Assembly: GCA_026390275.1 (NCBI GenBank)
Contig: JAPLGF010000260.1
Location: forward strand, 1 to 7,144
Length of the DNA stretch: 7,144 nt
Direction of reading: 5' to 3'
Source: Candidatus Atribacteria bacterium
Lineage (GTDB): Bacteria; Atribacterota; Atribacteria; Atribacterales; Atribacteraceae
The stretch's first letter is position 1. Every line of letters starts with the position of its first letter. Below, in pieces: positions 1-5,093 of this stretch. The translations under genes were made by a program, and so were the position numbers. Below the pieces are notes generated by a model, which made no database searches, was not told where the DNA came from, and saw only the letters and a list, made by a program, of their open reading frames with translations.

Positions 1-7
1 ATCTTAC

Positions 8-36
8 AATATACCCGAATTCTGGCGATTATGCAA
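8..36 (-). promoter_or_regulatory. Candidate sigma70-type promoter firing leftward out of the window
   Basis: On the minus strand a -35-like TTGCAT (36-31) is followed after exactly 17 nt by a -10-like TATATT (13-8), which matches TATAAT at five of six positions. Transcription would begin near position 1 and serve a gene beyond the left edge. The site lies just downstream of the terminator at 94-136, where a new transcription unit would be expected. The -35 box is only a partial match and the downstream gene is not visible, so this is an inference from spacing and context. Confidence 0.4.
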
Positions 37-83
37 TTTGCACCCAGGAATGGAAGAAACCAGAGGGTACTCGGGAAGAAAAA

Positions 84-119
84 GGATATTCCGAAAAAGG
101 GGGGGGAATACCGAAAAAG
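84..119. repeat. Imperfect short direct repeat overlapping the terminator
   Basis: GGATATTCCGAAAAAG (84-99) and GGAATACCGAAAAAG (105-119) differ by one substitution and one inserted base, and share an identical CCGAAAAAG tail. The second copy forms most of one arm of the terminator hairpin. The other arm (123-136) could therefore also pair, less well, with the first copy. It may be a local duplication of the hairpin arm; no function can be assigned. Confidence 0.45.
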
Positions 120-136
120 CACTTTCGGTATTCCCC
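94..136 (-). terminator. Intrinsic terminator after the parvulin gene
   Basis: Positions 103-116 and 123-136 form a perfect 14-bp inverted repeat (GGGGAATACCGAAA / TTTCGGTATTCCCC) around a 6-nt loop. On the minus strand the stem is followed by four more C and then five T (98-94), with a second run of five T at 83-79. It begins 25 nt after the stop codon of the last gene of the run. The C interruption before the U-tract is not ideal, but stem strength and position make termination the best reading. The plus strand has no T-tract after the stem, so the terminator looks one-directional. Confidence 0.8.
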
Positions 137-161
137 ACTGGAAAAAATGCAACGATGGGGG

Positions 162-1157
162 TTACTTTGTTTCCGGTGATGGACTGGGCTGGGAAACCGG
201 GGAAGGCTGAGTGATTCCCGGAGTCGTAGCTGGTTTTGTTTCTTCCTTGGGAAGGTTTTCTTCCATGATGGCGATTTCTGATTTGTTTTTCAGTTCACCA
301 ACCATTTTTTCAAAAGATTCCTGTTGTTTTTTGGGTAAGAGACTGGTCTTGATCTCTTCCTTCACTTCCGCCAAATCTTTCAGTTTTGGCTGGAGATGTT
401 CTTCCACCAAGAAAACGTGGAAACCGTAATCGGTTTTAATGGCACTGCTCACATTCCCTGGTGCGAGTTCGAAAATGACTTTCTCCATCTCCGGATCTAA
501 ATCACCCTTTTTAATGTAGCCCATTTCACCACCATTCTGGGCATCCGGGGACTGAGACTTTTCTTTCGCTACTTCTTCAAATGGCTTTCCGTCTTTGATC
601 ATTTTCAGAACAGCATCGGCTTCTTCTTTTGAATTCACCATGATGTGTCGGGCTTTGACTCTTTCCGGATCGGTATACGGGGTGGGGTTGGCCATGTATT
701 CTTTTTCGATTTCTTCATCAGAAACAGTGACTTTTTTTACAATTTCCCGATTGACCAGCTCCTGAATCAGAACCTGACGGGATACACTTTCGACTTTTTT
801 GATAACGTCTGGATCAGCGGGAAGATTTTGTTTCTTGGCTTCCTGAACCAAAAGTATCTGTCGGATCCATTGTTCCAGCAAATCTTTAAAGCCCCCTGGG
901 AATTGAGAACGGTAATTTTCCGGCATGTTATCCCAGATTTCTTTCAATTCCGCTAAATACACCGGTTCTCCGTTGATCTGGGCGATCACAACCTGTTCAT
1001 TCACCACCGGTTTATCTCCCACCGGAGCAGGGGTGGGGGTGGATGTTGCCTGGGGGTTGTCCCCAGTGATCTTTTCCTGTGCCATCGCCGTCATGCTCAA
1101 GAAAATGACCCCGACGACAATCAGGGAAACGATGATGAAGACCAAAGATTTTTTCAT
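162..1157 (-). CDS. Exported parvulin-type peptidyl-prolyl cis-trans isomerase (SurA/PrsA-like)
   Basis: A 331-residue folding catalyst predicted to act outside the cytoplasmic membrane, isomerising Xaa-Pro bonds in exported proteins. Residues 1-26 form a signal peptide: MKK, a long hydrophobic core, then AMA before Q27. There is no lipobox cysteine, so unlike Gram-positive PrsA it is not a lipoprotein; cleavage near 26/27 or an uncleaved anchor are both possible. Residues about 55-155 resemble the helical SurA-N chaperone region. Residues about 168-254 are the parvulin (rotamase) domain, with ARHIMV (169-174), GGEMGYI (209-215) and YGFHVFLVEE (244-253). Pro/Ser/Thr-rich segments lie at about 36-50 and 308-331. 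The ATG start has a clear ribosome site (AAGGAG, 7 nt upstream) inside the end of the preceding gene, 2 nt away, suggesting translational coupling. It is the last gene before a strong terminator. The family is secure; the choice between SurA, PrsA and PpiD names is not. Confidence 0.9.
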   Translation of the reverse strand: MKKSLVFIIVSLIVVGVIFLSMTAMAQEKITGDNPQATSTPTPAPVGDKPVVNEQVVIAQINGEPVYLAELKEIWDNMPENYRSQFPGGFKDLLEQWIRQILLVQEAKKQNLPADPDVIKKVESVSRQVLIQELVNREIVKKVTVSDEEIEKEYMANPTPYTDPERVKARHIMVNSKEEADAVLKMIKDGKPFEEVAKEKSQSPDAQNGGEMGYIKKGDLDPEMEKVIFELAPGNVSSAIKTDYGFHVFLVEEHLQPKLKDLAEVKEEIKTSLLPKKQQESFEKMVGELKNKSEIAIMEENLPKEETKPATTPGITQPSPVSQPSPSPETK

Positions 1158-1159
1158 GA

Positions 1160-1420
1160 TTAATCTCCTTTCGTGTGTGGACTTTCTTCTGAATCAACCA
1201 ATGTGTCAACAGAAAAACTTTCTTTTACTTCTTCCTTAATTCCCTCATTCCTCCCTTCCTCATTCATGCTCAGCAACAAAGAGATCTTTTCTTCCATCTT
1301 TTTCACCTGTTCACCGGACTTTCGAATCGCTTGTAAAAGGGTTTTTAACCGCTCATTGAGAACCCAAAACAAAACCAGATCATACAAAATTAAAACAATC
1401 ATTAAGAGCCCCAGGATCAT
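1160..1420 (-). CDS. Small single-pass membrane protein with coiled-coil tail, unknown function
   Basis: An 86-residue protein I do not recognise. Residues 1-20 are strongly hydrophobic (MILGLLMIVLILYDLVLFWV) and look like an N-terminal membrane anchor. Residues about 23-52 are charged and amphipathic with heptad-like Leu/Ile/Met spacing, suggesting a short coiled coil. The rest is acidic and probably disordered, including a small imperfect repeat NEEGR/NEGIK. There is no cysteine and no recognisable catalytic motif. That it is a real gene is supported by a strong ribosome site (AGAGGAGG, 7 nt before the ATG) and by its position 2 nt upstream of the parvulin gene, whose own ribosome site it contains. 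The anchor could leave the tail on either side of the membrane. A scaffold or accessory role for the exported isomerase is possible, but that is guessed from gene order only. Confidence 0.75.
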   Translation of the reverse strand: MILGLLMIVLILYDLVLFWVLNERLKTLLQAIRKSGEQVKKMEEKISLLLSMNEEGRNEGIKEEVKESFSVDTLVDSEESPHTKGD

Positions 1421-1495
1421 GACCGAACCTCCTCTGGTTCATGGGGTGACCAGGGTAGTGGAAAAGGAATGGAGATCTCTCAGCTCCTTATCTTT

Positions 1496-2758
1496 TTACA
1501 TAACAACCGAACCACTTTTCAGTTCCCTGGTTCCTCCAAAATGATCTTTCGATATCCCAATCCCGACAATACAATTCCGGTGGATCGTCATCCTTTCGGG
1601 AATAGAGGACCCTTTCCCCACCAAATTGACTCCCCAGTTGAGAATATCAGGACGCAGGGTGTTAGGGGTATTGTCGTCTCCCGTCCCCAAAATGGTATTT
1701 TTCCCCACCTCGACATTCTTATCGAGAATGCTGGTTTCAATTTGACAATCCCGATGAACGATGGAATTCCCAAAAATAATGGAATGAGCGACCCGAGCCC
1801 CTTCTTCAATGAGCACACCAGAAAAAATGACGGAATGGACAACCTCCCCTCGCACCAGGGTTCCTTCTCCCAAAATACTGGATTGAACCCGGGCACCTCG
1901 ACTGATCTGTGCCGGGGGATTATGGGAACGTGAGGTATAGATCACCCAGTTGGGGTCATACAGGTTGAAACAGGGAAGCGGATCGAGAAGGTGCATATTC
2001 GCCTCCCAGTAAGATTTGACCGTCCCGGTATCAAACCAGCAACCATTGAAAAAGTATGCCTGCATTTTCACCCGATCTAAGCTTTCAATGAGAACGTTAT
2101 TCACCAAATCGTATTTCCCTTCCCGGACATTCTCACTGAGTTTGTCCAATAAAAACTCTAAGCGAAATACATAGATGCTCATGAAGGCCAGGTCAGTTTT
2201 GGAGTATGCTGGTTTCTCTTCAAACCCGATCACCCGATTCCGATCATCCACTTCCACGATACCGAATCGATGACGGTCCTGCTGATTGACCCTGGTGACT
2301 ACAATGGTCACATCGGCATCGGTTGCTAGATGATAATCCATCAAGAGATTATAATCCATCATGTAGGCATGATCTCCCGACAGGATGAGGAGATGTTCCA
2401 TTTTTTTTCGGAGGATAATATTCAAGTTTTGAAAAACGGCATCGCCAGTCCCCCGGTACCACCCTCCCACCGTCCGGCCGAGATAAGGCTGCAGGAGATC
2501 AATCCCCCCTTTCTTTCGGTCCATGTCCCAGGGGCGACCCACACCGATATGTTCGATCAGGGATCGGGGTTGATATTGAGTGAGAATACCGACGTCATAA
2601 ATACCCGAATTGACACAGTTGCTCAGGGGAAAATCAATGAGCCGGCAAAAACCTCCGAAGTGAACCGCCGCTTTGGCTCTTTCAATAGAAAGAACACTCA
2701 AACGGTCACCTTTTCCTCCCGCCAAGATCAGAGCAAATCGAATGGCCAACGTATTCAC
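1496..2758 (-). CDS. glgC: Glucose-1-phosphate adenylyltransferase (ADP-glucose pyrophosphorylase)
   Basis: This enzyme makes ADP-glucose and pyrophosphate from ATP and glucose-1-phosphate, the committed step of bacterial glycogen synthesis. At 420 residues it has the usual family length. The N-terminal nucleotidyltransferase fold shows ALILAGGKGDRL (9-20), RAKAAVHFGG (27-36), LSNCVNSGI (45-53), WYRGTGDAVFQN (100-111), SGDH (127-130, metal-binding Asp), EKP (181-183, sugar-phosphate Lys) and WFDTGT (241-246). From about 284 the C-terminus is a hexapeptide-repeat left-handed beta-helix. The position of the E. coli activator-site lysine (Lys39, GGK-F-R) is Phe37 here (GGFCR), so allosteric control may differ. 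The start is uncertain: the GTG at 2758 directly follows an in-frame TAG and has a poor ribosome site, whereas a TTG at 2749 (417 residues) has AGGTG 6 nt upstream. It lies 44 nt after galT, whose product glucose-1-phosphate is its substrate. Confidence 0.92.
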   Translation of the reverse strand: MNTLAIRFALILAGGKGDRLSVLSIERAKAAVHFGGFCRLIDFPLSNCVNSGIYDVGILTQYQPRSLIEHIGVGRPWDMDRKKGGIDLLQPYLGRTVGGWYRGTGDAVFQNLNIILRKKMEHLLILSGDHAYMMDYNLLMDYHLATDADVTIVVTRVNQQDRHRFGIVEVDDRNRVIGFEEKPAYSKTDLAFMSIYVFRLEFLLDKLSENVREGKYDLVNNVLIESLDRVKMQAYFFNGCWFDTGTVKSYWEANMHLLDPLPCFNLYDPNWVIYTSRSHNPPAQISRGARVQSSILGEGTLVRGEVVHSVIFSGVLIEEGARVAHSIIFGNSIVHRDCQIETSILDKNVEVGKNTILGTGDDNTPNTLRPDILNWGVNLVGKGSSIPERMTIHRNCIVGIGISKDHFGGTRELKSGSVVM

Positions 2759-2802
2759 CTACCCAAAAAAAATCAGCCTGCTATATACGATTAAAAAAAT
2801 CT

Positions 2803-3822
2803 CTACTTCTGGAAAGAAACAGTCTTACGGAGTATTTCTACTGCTTCTTCCGGAATCACTGGATTGATATAAAAACCAGTACCCCATTCAAAACCAGCTA
2901 CTTTGGTAAGAGAAGGAAGAACTTCTATATGCCAGTGAAAACTCTGGTTATACCCTTCCTCACCAGTTTGAAGGTAAGGAGCAACATGGAGAATGAGATT
3001 ATAAGGTGGATTATTAAGTGCCTTTTTCACTGCCAGGAGGACCTGTTTAAGCAATTCAGCTAAACAAAGAAGTGCTTCGTTACCGATCTCGATAAAATGT
3101 GCGGAATGCTCAAAAGGAAGAATCCATATTTCATAAGGAAAACGGGAAGCATAGGGAATGAATGAAATAAAATGATCATTCTGGGTGATGATTCTTTTCG
3201 CTTCCTTTTTATCCTGCTGGAGGATATCACAAAAAATACACCGGTTATTCTTTTGAAAATACGCATCTGCTCCCTGAAGTTCTTCTTTCACCCGTTTCGG
3301 CACCACCGGGATGGCAATGATTTGCGAATGAGCATGCTGGATAGAGGCACCAGCCATGACTCCCTGGTTTTTGAAGATCACACAATAGCGAAGCCGGGTA
3401 TCTTTCTTCAGATCCCGCATCCTTTCCCGATACGCCAAGAGGACTTCATAGATCTGCTTCTCTGGGAGATCCGTGAGCTCCAAATAGTGATCTGGCGTTT
3501 CGATGATCACCTCATGAGCACCGAGTCCGCTCAAGGTCTCATGGTTTCTTTCGACCGAGTGGACAAATGTTTCTTCCAGTCGCAGGGCAGGAAATTTATT
3601 GGGAACCACTCTCACCCTCCATCCCGGTTGGTTGGGAGAGGTCCCGGAATCCCGAACAGAAAAAATCTCTTCCGGGGTATGCATTTCCATTCCTTCACAA
3701 AAAACACAGGGACCTTTTTTTCGAATTTCCAGTTGATGATCGAAATCATTCGGTTTTAAATTTCGTTCGGTAGCAATAATCACCCATCGTTCGATAACCG
3801 GATCTTTCCGTAACTCTGACAT
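2803..3822 (-). CDS. galT: Galactose-1-phosphate uridylyltransferase
   Basis: A Leloir-pathway enzyme of the cytoplasm: UDP-glucose + galactose-1-phosphate gives glucose-1-phosphate + UDP-galactose through a uridylylated histidine. The 339-residue length is typical. Visible motifs are CVFC (C39/C42), TPDH (H112) and HAHSQ (163-167). By family analogy H165 is the nucleophile, Q167 assists it, and C39, C42, H112 and H163 bind the structural zinc. The second half has another CxxC (RCIFC, C195/C198), H279, and FHWHIE with H296 and H298, which resemble the second metal site of E. coli GalT. The active-site Pro of the classical HPH motif is Ala here, as is common in divergent bacterial and archaeal members. 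The ATG start has a strong ribosome site (GGAGG, 7 nt upstream). It lies 69 nt after the M42 peptidase gene and 44 nt before glgC. No galK or galE is visible in the window. Confidence 0.93.
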   Translation of the reverse strand: MSELRKDPVIERWVIIATERNLKPNDFDHQLEIRKKGPCVFCEGMEMHTPEEIFSVRDSGTSPNQPGWRVRVVPNKFPALRLEETFVHSVERNHETLSGLGAHEVIIETPDHYLELTDLPEKQIYEVLLAYRERMRDLKKDTRLRYCVIFKNQGVMAGASIQHAHSQIIAIPVVPKRVKEELQGADAYFQKNNRCIFCDILQQDKKEAKRIITQNDHFISFIPYASRFPYEIWILPFEHSAHFIEIGNEALLCLAELLKQVLLAVKKALNNPPYNLILHVAPYLQTGEEGYNQSFHWHIEVLPSLTKVAGFEWGTGFYINPVIPEEAVEILRKTVSFQK

Positions 3823-3891
3823 GTCTCGTCCTCCAAATGAAATGATGGAATGTGCTGCACCATGCTGCCAAGAACTGGAATGGTTGTTTCC

Positions 3892-4956
3892 TCAGGGAAT
3901 CCAGTTTTCCTGGGTAGTGAGACTCTGTAAAAAGAGCGAGAGGAGCGAGATGGCATGGTCAATATCCTCCAGATCCACCACTTCGGACGGAGTATGCATA
4001 TAGCGATTGGGGATACTGACCAGTCCCGTTGTAACCCCACTTCGATTGATCTGAATGGGATTCGCATCGGTTCCCGTAGCACGTGATTCTGCCTGAACCT
4101 GAAAAGGAATGTTGTTCTGAGACGCGATATTCATGAGCATCTTTCCCAGACGAGGATTGATATTGGGTCCCCGGGCGATCACCGGACCTTTTCCGAGTGA
4201 AATATCACCCACTTTCCGTTTATCAATATCCGGACAATCAGAAGAAAAAGTCACATCGATGGCGAGGCCAAGGTGCGGATCAATTCCAAAAGCGCTGGTG
4301 CGGGCACCCCGTAAACCCAGTTCTTCCTGCACGGTACTGACCCCATACACTCCGCAAACAAGTTTTTCTTTTTCAACAGACCGGAGTACTTCCGCCACCA
4401 CAAATGCCCCCACCCGATCGTCAAAACCACGTCCTACTACCCGACTTCCCAACAAACGCTGGTATCCAACGTCAATGGTAATGGGATCTGCAACCTGGAC
4501 TACGGTCAAGACTTCCTCTTTGGTCTTCGCACCAATATCAATCCACTGATCCTCGATCTTGGTGACCTTTTGTCGATCTTTCTCATCCAGTAAATGAATC
4601 GGTTTTTTCCCGATCACACCGGAAACTGGGCCTTGAACATTATGGATGGTGACTCTCTTGCCCGGGGTGATGTGGGCATCAATTCCACCAATGGAGGAAA
4701 AATGAATATACCCCTGGTCGTTGATATACTCCACCATCAATCCCACTTCATCGCAATGCCCGGCCAACATGACCCGGAACGGGGCATCAGGACGAATCAC
4801 TCCGATGGCATTTCCATGAACATCTTTATAAAACCGATCCACGTGTCCCTGAACCCGTTCTTGAAAGATTGCCTGAACGCGTTCCTCAAACCCAGAAGGA
4901 CTCGGTATTTCGATGAAAGACATCAGGAAATCTTCTCTTGATTTTTCCACGTTCAA
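3892..4956 (-). CDS. M42 family zinc aminopeptidase (TET/glutamyl-aminopeptidase type)
   Basis: A 354-residue cytoplasmic metallopeptidase of family M42. Members usually form dodecameric tetrahedral shells that trim N-terminal residues from peptides, for example those released by Lon or the proteasome; some are misannotated as endoglucanases. The binuclear zinc site is complete: H67 in AGHCDEVG (D69 the catalytic aspartate), D179/D180 in GRGFDDRVG (bridging), E211/E212 in TVQEELGLRG (catalytic base and ligand), D234 in AIDVTFSSD, and H321 in NRYMHTPSE. An inserted beta-domain occupies about 75-165. Substrate preference cannot be read from sequence. The start is TTG with a strong but close ribosome site (GGGAGG, 4 nt away); GTG at codon 3 is an alternative. 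It is the first gene after the lon terminator and heads the five-gene run. Confidence 0.92.
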   Translation of the reverse strand: MNVEKSREDFLMSFIEIPSPSGFEERVQAIFQERVQGHVDRFYKDVHGNAIGVIRPDAPFRVMLAGHCDEVGLMVEYINDQGYIHFSSIGGIDAHITPGKRVTIHNVQGPVSGVIGKKPIHLLDEKDRQKVTKIEDQWIDIGAKTKEEVLTVVQVADPITIDVGYQRLLGSRVVGRGFDDRVGAFVVAEVLRSVEKEKLVCGVYGVSTVQEELGLRGARTSAFGIDPHLGLAIDVTFSSDCPDIDKRKVGDISLGKGPVIARGPNINPRLGKMLMNIASQNNIPFQVQAESRATGTDANPIQINRSGVTTGLVSIPNRYMHTPSEVVDLEDIDHAISLLSLFLQSLTTQENWIP

Positions 4957-4974
4957 TGGCCCTCCCTACTTTAA

Positions 4975-5004
4975 AAAATAAGCCTGCGGCATAAAATAAA
5001 CCAA
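4975..5004 (-). promoter_or_regulatory. Weak candidate promoter upstream of the M42 peptidase gene
   Basis: The 137-nt gap between lon and the M42 gene holds the lon terminator and then an AT-rich stretch. The best promoter-like pair on the minus strand is TTGGTT (5004-4999) and TATTTT (4980-4975), 18 nt apart. It would start transcription near 4968 and leave a leader of only about 11 nt containing the ribosome site. Both boxes are poor matches, and other AT-rich placements are possible. A promoter is expected somewhere here because a terminator precedes it, but this exact placement is doubtful. Confidence 0.25.
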
Positions 5005-5040
5005 GCGAAAAAAAATGAATAAACAACCACGTTCCTTCGG

Positions 5041-5085
5041 AAAAAAAGTCACTCCTGCCTCTCTCTGGCGGTACCAGGAACTGAC
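5041..5085 (-). terminator. Intrinsic terminator of lon
   Basis: Reading the minus strand, GTCAGTTCCTG (5085-5075) pairs with CAGGAGTGAC (5057-5048). This gives ten pairs, including two G-U, with one bulged A and a 17-nt loop. Seven T (5047-5041) follow immediately. The hairpin begins 9 nt after the lon stop codon. The stem is moderate and the loop large, but the tight hairpin/T-tract arrangement directly behind a stop codon is typical of factor-independent termination. It separates lon from the downstream five-gene run. Confidence 0.65.
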
Positions 5086-5093
5086 ATGGAGGT

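Noticed and set aside
1..207. Plus-strand frames open across the left edge in all three phases
   Set aside because: The stretch simply has few stop codons. The frames run through the terminator hairpin and into the antisense of the parvulin gene, with no plausible protein pattern.
1245..1275. Purine-rich repeat AATGAGG in the small membrane gene as a tandem repeat element
   Set aside because: Only two imperfect copies of about 15 nt, explained by the Glu/Asn/Gly-rich acidic tail; there is no wider array.
1421..1495. Possible attenuator GGAG-N9-CTCC in the glgC to small-gene gap
   Set aside because: The stem is only 4 bp with a 9-nt loop, and the following T-rich stretch is interrupted; too weak to call a terminator.
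2759..2802. T-runs in the galT to glgC gap as a terminator
   Set aside because: Runs of seven and eight T are present on the minus strand, but no stem longer than about 3 bp precedes either of them.
3172..3759. 195-codon plus-strand open frame opposite galT
   Set aside because: It is fully antisense to a galT gene with intact motifs. Its translation is rich in Phe, His, Ile and Arg with no domain-like pattern, as expected of a shadow frame.
3780..4082. Minus-strand 100-codon frame spanning the M42 3' end, the gap and the galT 5' end
   Set aside because: It overlaps two well-supported genes in another frame. The M42 frame keeps its zinc-ligand His and ends normally, so there is no sign of a frameshifted extension.
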